This document shows, piece by piece, positions 1-5,312 of a stretch of 5,363 nucleotides of DNA; the first letter of the stretch is position 1; each line of letters begins with the position of its first letter. Made by a program: the position numbers and the translations under genes. Where the stretch lies: positions 1 through 5,363 of the forward strand of contig JAUVIG010000281.1 in the NCBI GenBank assembly GCA_030592825.1, read 5' to 3'. The stretch is from Chlorobiota bacterium. GTDB taxonomy: Bacteria; Bacteroidota; Bacteroidia; Bacteroidales; JAADGE01. The notes under the pieces are model-generated. The model ran no database searches. It was given only the letters and a program-made list of their open reading frames with translations, and was not told where the DNA came from.

Positions 1-76
1 CTTCTTTAACTTCTTCTTTAACTTCTTCCTTAACTACTTCTTTAACTTCTTCCTTAACTTCTTCTTTAACTTCTTC
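1..76 (-). repeat. 12-bp tandem repeat encoding EEVK
   Basis: Read on the minus strand, a 12-base unit close to GAAGAAGTTAAA is repeated about six times and continues past the window edge. Units differ mainly by AAA/AAG at the Lys codon, and one unit carries GTA in place of the second Glu codon. The period is a multiple of three, so copy-number changes stay in frame. Confidence 0.85.
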
Positions 77-151
77 TGAAGTTTTTAACTCGTCTTGATT
101 TTCAATAACGGGTTCTTGTTTTTTTTTGTTTTCGTTTACTTTTTCGCTCAT
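1..151 (-). CDS. N-terminal part of a Lys/Glu-rich protein with EEVK repeats (runs off the window)
   Basis: An open frame starts at the ATG read from 151 to 149 and stays open for 50 codons to the window edge, so the 3' part is missing. The protein begins MSEKVNENKKKQEPVIENQ and from about residue 26 becomes a tandem EEVK repeat (one unit reads EVVK). There is no signal peptide or membrane segment, so a cytoplasmic protein is likely. The highly charged N-terminus is probably disordered or a solvent-exposed helix. Such Glu/Lys-rich leaders precede various folded domains in Bacteroidota (some DUF349 proteins have them, from memory), but the domain that would identify this gene lies outside the window, so I give no function. 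No Shine-Dalgarno sequence precedes the ATG; the upstream stretch is A/T-only for over 10 bases, as usual in this phylum. A promoter at 206-239 supports the start. It is divergent from the gene at 327. Confidence 0.72.
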   Translation of the reverse strand, partial: MSEKVNENKKKQEPVIENQDELKTSEEVKEEVKEEVKEVVKEEVKEEVKE

Positions 152-205
152 TTTAGTTTAAAAATTAATAAGTTAGACATTATATTATAGATAAATTTAA
201 GACAG

Positions 206-239
206 CAAAAATAAAATTTTAATTTATATAAAAAACAAA
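206..239 (-). promoter_or_regulatory. Bacteroidota-type promoter (-33 TTTG / -7 TAnnTTTG) for the minus-strand EEVK gene
   Basis: On the minus strand, TATTTTTG (213 to 206) matches the Bacteroidota -7 consensus TAnnTTTG exactly. A TTTG at 239-236 lies 22 bases upstream, inside the 17-23 spacing reported for Flavobacterium promoters. Transcription would start near 199, giving a leader of about 50 bases before the ATG at 151. This is a motif match only, in AT-rich DNA where chance matches occur, but position, strand and spacing all fit. Confidence 0.55.
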
Positions 240-315
240 TAACCGGAATTTTATTAAATTTTACAGATTAAATAGGCTAAATCTCATTTTGGGGTGCTTA
301 ATTGAATTTTTTTGA

Positions 316-323
316 TAATTTTG
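316..323 (+). promoter_or_regulatory. Possible -7 box (TAATTTTG) for the CxxC protein gene
   Basis: TAATTTTG matches TAnnTTTG exactly. The nearest TTTG upstream is at 288-291, 24 bases away, slightly longer than usual. If this box is used, transcription would begin near 328-330, at or just after the ATG at 327. Translation would then have to start at the in-frame ATG at 351, or the mRNA would be leaderless. The box therefore bears on the choice of start. Confidence 0.3.
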
Positions 324-326
324 TTT

Positions 327-914
327 ATGCAAAAACAGCAAAGATTTAATATGCAAAATCTTCAATCAAAAATACCAAAGATCTTTTATTCTGAAGAAAC
401 GGAAGGTTTGCACAAAACATGTATAATGTGTGATGATCTGATCCTGAAATATGAGCAAGGATATATTATCGAAAAAGCTTTTAAAAGAAACGAAAAATCT
501 AATAAATTTGATGTGATTTTTGAATATGCTTTATGTACAGAATGTCAACAAAGTTTATCCAAAGAAATGTCTCATAAGAGTATGAGAAATATTCAACAAT
601 ATTTCCTTAAATATAAAAGTAATATATCCGGTTTAAACAGTTCTGAATCTAATATTAGTAAAAGATTATCGAATTGTATGATAACAAATATTGATGTTAA
701 CAAGATGGATGAGTATCAAATTGCCGGACAATTTTATAAAAATTCAATGATTGTATTCGATGCGTTTCCTTTTGCCGTAGGAGAAATTGCTATAAATGAG
801 ATACAAGAAATGTTATCAGAGAAAACAAGAGGTTTTTCCGATAAATTTAAAGACTTAATATTACCACCCAATGTCAGAGACAAAATTCCGGACGATCGCT
901 TAGTTTTTTTCTAA
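327..914 (+). CDS. Hypothetical small protein with two CxxC pairs (probable zinc-binding fold)
   Basis: I do not recognise this family. The frame reaches a TAA at 912-914 and encodes 195 residues from the ATG at 327, or 187 from the ATG at 351. A TTG at 312 is in frame but an unlikely start. In numbering from 327, CIMC lies at 32-35 and CTEC at 70-73; this four-cysteine spacing is typical of a structural zinc ribbon or knuckle. Between the pairs is a charged, beta-prone segment. After the second pair comes a polar, probably helical stretch (SKEMSHKSMRNIQQYFLKYK), then a C-terminal part with a hydrophobic patch (SMIVFDAFPFAVGEIA) and a conserved-looking end (LPPNVRDKIPDDRLVFF). There is no signal peptide or transmembrane helix, so it is probably cytoplasmic. 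It stands alone between a divergent gene and a 250-base gap, which gives no functional hint. That it is a real gene is likely; the zinc role is inference. Confidence 0.75.
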   Translation: MQKQQRFNMQNLQSKIPKIFYSEETEGLHKTCIMCDDLILKYEQGYIIEKAFKRNEKSNKFDVIFEYALCTECQQSLSKEMSHKSMRNIQQYFLKYKSNISGLNSSESNISKRLSNCMITNIDVNKMDEYQIAGQFYKNSMIVFDAFPFAVGEIAINEIQEMLSEKTRGFSDKFKDLILPPNVRDKIPDDRLVFF

Positions 915-1081
915 ATTAATAACAAGCCAAAAAAAATATTAAAAAATATTTATTAACAATTAAATTAACAATTTTAGTAAACTTTATAATACAATTTAGG
1001 TTATAGTCTTTACTTTTTTTCTTCGGAATTATACATTTTTCATGTAATGCATAATTTACGCAGAACCTTTGTAATAGTATG

Positions 1082-1114
1082 TTTTGGCATATTGGTATAA
1101 CTTTTGCAATATTG
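1082..1114 (+). promoter_or_regulatory. Probable promoter/operator region of the low-complexity lipoprotein gene
   Basis: Two imperfect 13-base direct repeats, TTTTGGCATATTG (1082-1094) and TTTTGCAATATTG (1102-1114), match at 11 of 13 positions and start exactly 20 bases apart, about two helical turns. The second copy contains the 8-base palindrome CAATATTG and overlaps a near-consensus -7 box (AACTTTTG at 1099-1106, one mismatch to TAnnTTTG). No well-placed -33 TTTG is visible. Transcription from here would give a leader of roughly 50 bases. A regulator binding the repeats is inference. Confidence 0.4.
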
Positions 1115-1123
1115 ATTATAGAA

Positions 1124-1150
1124 AAATCAAACAATAATTAAATCAAACAA
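1124..1150 (+). repeat. 11-bp direct repeat in the leader (AAATCAAACAA, two copies)
   Basis: AAATCAAACAA occurs identically at 1124-1134 and 1140-1150, with starts 16 bases apart. The second copy ends on the first base of the Shine-Dalgarno sequence. In the expected transcript both copies are within the 5' untranslated leader. Confidence 0.7.
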
Positions 1151-1156
1151 AGGAGG
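1150..1156 (+). promoter_or_regulatory. Perfect Shine-Dalgarno sequence AAGGAGG
   Basis: AAGGAGG ends 8 bases before the ATG at 1165, an ideal distance, and fixes that start. It is worth noting because Bacteroidota generally do not rely on Shine-Dalgarno pairing, and none of the other four gene starts in this window has one. Confidence 0.85.
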
Positions 1157-1164
1157 AAATTAAA

Positions 1165-2781
1165 ATGAAAAAATTATTTTTATTAATCGGATCAGCACTA
1201 TTAATTTTGAGTTCGTGTACAACAACTCGAGTAGTGCATCATTATGACGATGCATATCCTTCTTCAAAAACTACTACTGTAGTAGTAACGGATAACAATG
1301 ATAATAACGTTGTTACTGATAATAATGAAGAAGGTGTGTATGACAATTATGCAGATGAATCTTACGCTGATAATAATGTAACTGTTTATACAGATGATAA
1401 TGACGGAGATGTTACTTATATTATCGAAAATGACGGAGACAGTGATGTTGACGTCTATATTATTAACGATTACCCCTCATATTCTTCAAGGATAAGACGT
1501 TTTCACGGTAATACATATATAATGACTGACTATTATAATGATTATTATCATTACGGTGGTTGGGGATATTCTTATTATTATTATCCGAGTTATTATTATG
1601 ATTATTATCCGTACAGTTATCGCAGGTACAGACCATATTATTACGGATGGCATCGACCTTATTATTACGGATGGGGATACGGCGGTTATTGGAACGGATA
1701 TCATAACGGCTATTGGAATGGTTATTATGACGGCTATTATGGTTATGGAGGTGATTATAACTACGGTTATAACTACAATAATAATTATGCTTACGGAAAC
1801 AGATACAGAACAGGTTCGGGTGAAAGGAACAGCGGCACAAGAAATAATGCTGTCAGAAATAATACAGGTTCAAATACAAATACAGGAACTACTACCGGAA
1901 GAAATAATACAGTAAGAAATAATACTAACAAAACTACTACCGGAAGAAATAATACTGTAAACAGATCGAACGTTAATACTACTACAAATGCAAACAGAAA
2001 CGATACAAGAGTAAACAGCAATAATAATGCAAACAGAAACGATTCAAGAGTAAACAGTAATAATAATGTAAACAAAAACGATTCAAGAGTAAATTCCGGA
2101 AATACCAGCAGAAATAATACCGACAATAATTCTTCGAATTCAAATTATGATGTCAGAACTAATACCGGTAATAATACGACTGTAAGAAGAAGTTCAAACA
2201 ATACAAGTAATTCATATAATCGTACATCAACTAATACGAACAGAAATTCAAACACAAATACCGGAAACAGATATAATAATACAAATTCAAATAATAACAG
2301 CAACTCGAATTATAACAGAAACAGTAATACTAATTCGAACAGGTCAAATTATAATAAACCGAATAATAATTCGAGATCAAATTATAATAACTCGAACAGA
2401 TCGAATAATACTAATTCTAACAGATCAAATAATTCTAACAGCTCGTATTCAAAACCGCATAGTAACAGCAGTTCTAATTACAGCAGCAACAGAAGTTCCG
2501 GTAACAAATCAAGTTATAACAAAAGCAACAATAACAACAACAACAACAGAAGTAGTAACACTAACAACAATAACAGATCAAGTTATAACAAAAGCAAAAG
2601 CAACAGTAACAAAAGCAACAGTAACAGATCAAGTTACAACAGCGGAAGCAATCGCAGCAGCAGCAGCAACAGTAATCGTTCAAGCTACAGCAGCGGAAGC
2701 GGCAGCAGCAGATCAAGCAGCAGCAGCAGTTCCGGAAGTTCATCATCAAGATCAAGTTCTTCTCGCTCAGGCAGACGTTAA
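1165..2781 (+). CDS. Large low-complexity lipoprotein: acidic, Tyr/Gly-rich and Asn/Ser/Arg-rich blocks
   Basis: A 538-residue protein with a clear lipoprotein signal: basic MKK, a hydrophobic run, and lipobox LSSC at 15-18, so Cys18 would be acylated. The residues after it (TTTRVV) lack the acidic export signal described for surface lipoproteins of Bacteroidota, which favours, without proving, a periplasm-facing anchor. The mature part has three blocks. Residues 42-104 are acidic (many Asp/Asn, plus Val and Tyr). Residues 123-214 are Tyr/Gly/Trp/Asn-rich with YYYGW and NGYW-type motifs. From 215 to 538 it is Asn/Ser/Thr with scattered Arg/Lys and almost no hydrophobic residues, ending RSGRR. 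No enzyme domain is visible; most of it should be disordered. Similar Ser/Asn/Arg-rich Bacteroidota proteins have been labelled 'vitellogenin II precursor' by composition, as I recall, which says nothing about role. A structural, adhesive or wall-associated function is possible. The start is fixed by the Shine-Dalgarno sequence at 1150-1156. The next gene is an outer-membrane channel on the same strand. Confidence 0.88.
   Translation: MKKLFLLIGSALLILSSCTTTRVVHHYDDAYPSSKTTTVVVTDNNDNNVVTDNNEEGVYDNYADESYADNNVTVYTDDNDGDVTYIIENDGDSDVDVYIINDYPSYSSRIRRFHGNTYIMTDYYNDYYHYGGWGYSYYYYPSYYYDYYPYSYRRYRPYYYGWHRPYYYGWGYGGYWNGYHNGYWNGYYDGYYGYGGDYNYGYNYNNNYAYGNRYRTGSGERNSGTRNNAVRNNTGSNTNTGTTTGRNNTVRNNTNKTTTGRNNTVNRSNVNTTTNANRNDTRVNSNNNANRNDSRVNSNNNVNKNDSRVNSGNTSRNNTDNNSSNSNYDVRTNTGNNTTVRRSSNNTSNSYNRTSTNTNRNSNTNTGNRYNNTNSNNNSNSNYNRNSNTNSNRSNYNKPNNNSRSNYNNSNRSNNTNSNRSNNSNSSYSKPHSNSSSNYSSNRSSGNKSSYNKSNNNNNNNRSSNTNNNNRSSYNKSKSNSNKSNSNRSSYNSGSNRSSSSNSNRSSYSSGSGSSRSSSSSSSGSSSSRSSSSRSGRR
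1531..1806 (+). other. Tyr/Gly/Trp-rich block of the low-complexity lipoprotein
   Basis: Codons 123-214 form an aromatic block in which Tyr is the commonest residue, with Gly, Trp, Asn, Pro and Arg between. Recurrent units are RPYYYGW (twice, about 156-170) and a family of NGYW/DGYY-like units (about 176-192). At DNA level it shows many TAT and TAC triplets. Such aromatic 'stickers' spaced by Gly/Asn are typical of proteins that self-associate; that they do so here is inference. Confidence 0.8.
1888..1959 (+). repeat. 27-bp repeat (TTTGRNNTV), two copies, 45-bp period
   Basis: Codons 242-250 and 257-265 both encode TTTGRNNTV. The two 27-base copies (1888-1914 and 1933-1959) differ at one base, the third position of a Thr codon. 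It indicates a recent in-frame duplication within the Asn/Thr-rich region. Confidence 0.85.
1987..2103 (+). repeat. 39-bp tandem repeat, three copies, in the low-complexity lipoprotein
   Basis: Codons 275-313 are three successive 13-residue units of the pattern N-[AV]-N-[RK]-N-D-[ST]-R-V-N-S-x-N. The first two are nearly identical at DNA level. The third has diverged (Val for Ala, Lys for Arg, and a changed end). The period keeps the reading frame. Confidence 0.9.
2533..2740 (+). repeat. Trinucleotide microsatellites (AAC and AGC runs) in the C-terminal coding region
   Basis: Five AAC codons in a row occupy 2533-2547 and four AGC codons 2656-2667, with further AGC-dense stretches up to about 2740. 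They encode poly-Asn and poly-Ser. Slippage at these runs would change length without breaking the frame. Confidence 0.8.
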
Positions 2782-2793
2782 AATTTAAATAAT

Positions 2794-2823
2794 AAGTATC
2801 AAGCCTTTAACGGCTTGATACTT
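2794..2823 (+). terminator. Hairpin terminator after the low-complexity lipoprotein gene
   Basis: AAGTATCAAGCC (2794-2805) and GGCTTGATACTT (2812-2823) form a perfect 12-bp stem with a 6-base loop, beginning 12 bases after the stop codon. The T tract that follows is short (TATTAGAGTTTT), so termination may be incomplete, with some transcription continuing into the gene at 2893. Confidence 0.7.
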
Positions 2824-2892
2824 TATTAGAGTTTTGATAAATCAAAGCCCGTTGGGAAAATAGTATCAATATTAAACCTTAAAACAAATATT

Positions 2893-4443
2893 ATGTATAA
2901 TAAATTAATAATAACAATATCATTAATTATAATGAGTGTGATTTACACATTCTCTCAAAATCATATTGAAGCCTTAAGATACAGCCAACAATTTTATTCG
3001 GTTACGGCAAAATCTGATGCTATGGGAAATGCATTGTCTGCAGTTGGTGCTGATATGTCATCACTAACAATAAATCCTGCAGGTATTGCTGTCTTTAAGA
3101 CTTCTCAATTTACATTTACACCAAATTTTATAATAAGTAATACTGAAGGGTCTTTTTCAGGTAATATTAGAAACGAGTCAAGATTCGGAATGAATATTTC
3201 AAATATCGGTTATGTAGGTGTTATGGAATTATCAGGTCTCGTAAAATCTGTTAATTTCGGAATGTCATATAATGCAACAAACGATTTTAGACAAGTAACT
3301 ATTGTTTCAGCAGATAATCAACAAGCTTCTATGTTGGATTTTATGGTTTATAATGCAAATATTGACAGATATAGTGACTTTAGAGAACATTTGGCTTGGC
3401 GAGGATGGCTTTTGAATTATGATGAAGGAGCTGAAGAGTATTGGAGTCATGTAACAGATGACGGAACATACGGTATGTCTCAAAGAAAAGAAATCAGAAC
3501 AAGAGGAGGTATGGGTGAATTTGATTTTTCATTGGGTATAAATATCAATGATATGTTGTATATAGGCACAAGCTTAGGTCTTACAAACGTTAATTATAAT
3601 GAAGTTTCATTATATACCGAAACAAATTTTCCTTTTATATATGCCGGTATTGAAAATAGTCCCGACAGTATTTTGGCAAATCCAAACAGGATTGAATATA
3701 CGCAAACGTTGAATACAAGCGGAACAGGTATTAACGGAAAAGTCGGATTGATTTTTCAACCTTTAAAGTTCTTAAGGATTGCAGGAGCATTTCACACCCC
3801 TACAGCCTATACTTTTACTGAAGATTATCTTGCTGAAATGTATATTGATTATCCTGTTGCTGACTCATCCGGAAATTACAGTTACAGTCCCGATGAGGCA
3901 AATGTTTTTGATTGGGGATTAACCACACCGTTTAGAGCAAATGCCGGTGTTGCATTTATATTAGATGCACATCCTGTTGGAAAATTTTTTACGATTCCGA
4001 TGATATTCAGTTTTGATTATGAATATGTTGATTACTCACAAGCAAGTTTGAGACCTGATTATTATTCAGACGTGAATTTTGATTATGAAAATGATGATAT
4101 TCGTAATATGTATAAAGAAACTCATAATATGAGAGCCGGAGCAGAATTAAATTTCGGTTGGATGAAGTTAAGAGGAGGCTATGCACTGTATTCAAGTCCT
4201 TATATAAATGATATTGATTTATTTGATAATGCAAAAGTTGTTTATTCAGGAGGAGTTGGTTTTGCCTCAAAACATGCTTTTTTAGATTTGTCTTATTCAT
4301 ATTCACCGACAAATTCTACAATGTATTTATACAATGCAAGCAATTTATATCCTGATGATCCTATGGGAAATAAAACAGAACCAAGTGCCGAATTAACTAA
4401 TAATAAGCAATTTATAAAAATTACAATGGGATTAAGATTTTAA
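2893..4443 (+). CDS. OmpP1/FadL-family outer-membrane channel ('hemin receptor'-like)
   Basis: A 516-residue outer-membrane beta-barrel. Residues 1-21 are a signal peptide with a likely cleavage TFS|Q at 21/22. The mature N-terminus carries the FadL-family hatch signature: AKSDAMGNALSAVGADMSSL followed by NPAG at 61-64, corresponding to the conserved NPA of E. coli FadL. The rest alternates hydrophobic and polar residues with many aromatic and Gly positions, as in transmembrane beta-strands, and ends in ITMGLRF with the C-terminal Phe typical of barrel-assembly signals. The length is usual for the Bacteroidota branch. FadL relatives move hydrophobic molecules (fatty acids, aromatics) across the outer membrane; the 'hemin receptor' label is historical and the substrate cannot be read here. 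The start at 2893 gives a complete signal peptide; there is no Shine-Dalgarno sequence and no strong promoter in the 111-base gap. It follows the low-complexity lipoprotein and is convergent with the gene at 4512. Confidence 0.9.
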   Translation: MYNKLIITISLIIMSVIYTFSQNHIEALRYSQQFYSVTAKSDAMGNALSAVGADMSSLTINPAGIAVFKTSQFTFTPNFIISNTEGSFSGNIRNESRFGMNISNIGYVGVMELSGLVKSVNFGMSYNATNDFRQVTIVSADNQQASMLDFMVYNANIDRYSDFREHLAWRGWLLNYDEGAEEYWSHVTDDGTYGMSQRKEIRTRGGMGEFDFSLGININDMLYIGTSLGLTNVNYNEVSLYTETNFPFIYAGIENSPDSILANPNRIEYTQTLNTSGTGINGKVGLIFQPLKFLRIAGAFHTPTAYTFTEDYLAEMYIDYPVADSSGNYSYSPDEANVFDWGLTTPFRANAGVAFILDAHPVGKFFTIPMIFSFDYEYVDYSQASLRPDYYSDVNFDYENDDIRNMYKETHNMRAGAELNFGWMKLRGGYALYSSPYINDIDLFDNAKVVYSGGVGFASKHAFLDLSYSYSPTNSTMYLYNASNLYPDDPMGNKTEPSAELTNNKQFIKITMGLRF

Positions 4444-4473
4444 TTGCCTTCTTTATTACCCTTATATATTTTC

Positions 4474-4501
4474 AAAGCCGGTGAGATTTCTTACCGGCTT
4501 T
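4474..4501. terminator. Bidirectional hairpin terminator between convergent genes
   Basis: AAAGCCGGTGAG (4474-4485) pairs with CTTACCGGCTTT (4490-4501), a 12-bp stem with one G-U pair and a 4-base loop. On the plus strand it runs into a T-rich tail (TTATTTTG); on the minus strand the complement is followed by AT-rich sequence. It sits in the 68-base gap between the stop codons of the barrel gene and the minus-strand lipoprotein, so it probably serves both. Confidence 0.8.
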
Positions 4502-4511
4502 TATTTTGTTA

Positions 4512-5312
4512 TTATTCAAAAATTAAATCATTAATTTTTGTGCAACCGGAAATAACATTTAAGGTATCCGGTATCAAAGTATAAATTTTTCGTTGAGTTT
4601 GTGTTGGTGAAATTTGTTGATCATAAGCAAAATCATCTGCATTAATAATTACTTCCAAACCGTTTAATGATGCCGGAATTATTATTTCATAGTTTCCTGA
4701 AGCATCAATTAAAGTATCTGCATTAACATTTTTATACGAAAAATTTAATATTCCTCCCGGTGCCGAATGACTTATATACTCTTCTAAACATTTTATATTT
4801 ATTCTTGCTGTTACACGTGTATTTGCCGGCACAGTTTCTAATCCTGTCGTTGTAAGGTCTAAATCAGCAAAGGCTTTTCCGATTATTTTTGCTGTATTTT
4901 CGCCTTTTGTCGGAAAAATAGTAATCAGCGATGATACAACTCGCAAATTATCAGAATCATAGACTTCAGTCGTATCAAATTCAGCAGTTAAATCTACTAT
5001 GTAATTTACGGTGGTAAAGTTTTCGCAACTTATTTTTACAACAGTGTTTCCGGCAAATAAATAATCAAAATGTACAAGTCCGGTAGTATCAATTTTCTTT
5101 GTATAAATACTGTCGTTCATTACTAAACTCACTTTTGCACTGTCAAGCGTAATTGATTTGTTAACTGAATTGCTGCCGTCAAGTACCATTACAACATATC
5201 TTATTTTTCGTCCTGAAATAGAATCCTCAAGAACTTCTTCTTCAATATTTCTTTTCTTGCATGAAAATAAAACAACTGAAATTATCAGTGCTGAAAATAT
5301 AATTTTTTTCAT
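4512..5312 (-). CDS. Lipoprotein with two predicted beta-sandwich regions, function unknown
   Basis: A 266-residue protein starting at the ATG read from 5312. It has a lipoprotein signal: MKK, a hydrophobic core and lipobox LFSC at 15-18 with Cys18 as anchor. The next residues (KKRNIEEE) are charged, with an acidic cluster at 24-26; this is only loosely like the surface-export signals of Bacteroidota lipoproteins. Residues about 38-108 resemble a carboxypeptidase-regulatory/Ig-like sandwich (DSAKVSLVMND, then DTTGLVHFDYLFAGNTVVKIS). A second region, about 141-230, has the same style (IIGKAFADLDLT, VPANTRVTARI, DASGNYEIIIPAS). These assignments rest on pattern only. No catalytic motif is seen. 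Besides Cys18 there are Cys96, Cys175 and Cys257. It is probably anchored to the outer membrane and may bind carbohydrate or protein. No Shine-Dalgarno sequence is present. It is convergent with the barrel gene, so not in its operon. Confidence 0.85.
   Translation of the reverse strand: MKKIIFSALIISVVLFSCKKRNIEEEVLEDSISGRKIRYVVMVLDGSNSVNKSITLDSAKVSLVMNDSIYTKKIDTTGLVHFDYLFAGNTVVKISCENFTTVNYIVDLTAEFDTTEVYDSDNLRVVSSLITIFPTKGENTAKIIGKAFADLDLTTTGLETVPANTRVTARINIKCLEEYISHSAPGGILNFSYKNVNADTLIDASGNYEIIIPASLNGLEVIINADDFAYDQQISPTQTQRKIYTLIPDTLNVISGCTKINDLIFE

Noticed and set aside
934..951. AAATATT/AATATTT hairpin after the CxxC gene as a terminator
   Set aside because: The stem is only A-T pairs with an A loop and no T tract; too weak and too likely by chance in this composition.
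952..973. Direct repeat ATTAACAATT, two copies
   Set aside because: Short, AT-rich and not placed near a start or promoter; nothing to separate it from chance.
1084..1108. Sigma-54-type promoter (TTGGCA ... TTGCA)
   Set aside because: The GG and GC elements are 18 bases apart, whereas sigma-54 promoters need about 10.
916..1134. A 72-codon minus-strand open frame between the CxxC gene and the lipoprotein gene
   Set aside because: It lies in AT-rich intergenic DNA, overlaps the likely promoter of the next gene, has no start context, and its Ile/Asn/Lys/Phe/Cys composition is what random AT-rich sequence gives.
1987..2103. CRISPR-like direct repeats
   Set aside because: The units are contiguous, with no unique spacers, in frame, and code for a regular 13-residue protein repeat.
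1463..2126. Several open frames on both strands overlapping the low-complexity lipoprotein (for example hydrophobic Leu/Phe-rich and Ile-rich ones)
   Set aside because: They are shadows produced by the repetitive Tyr, Asn and Arg codons of the real gene; their repetitive hydrophobic sequences simply mirror those codons.
2561..2755. A Cys-rich minus-strand open frame that could look like a metallothionein
   Set aside because: The cysteines come from reading TGC/TGT across AGC/AAC triplet runs on the other strand; no start context or upstream signal.
4007..4312. A 101-codon minus-strand open frame inside the channel gene
   Set aside because: It is antisense to well-supported barrel strands and has the Asn/Leu/His/Tyr-rich composition of a reverse-frame shadow.
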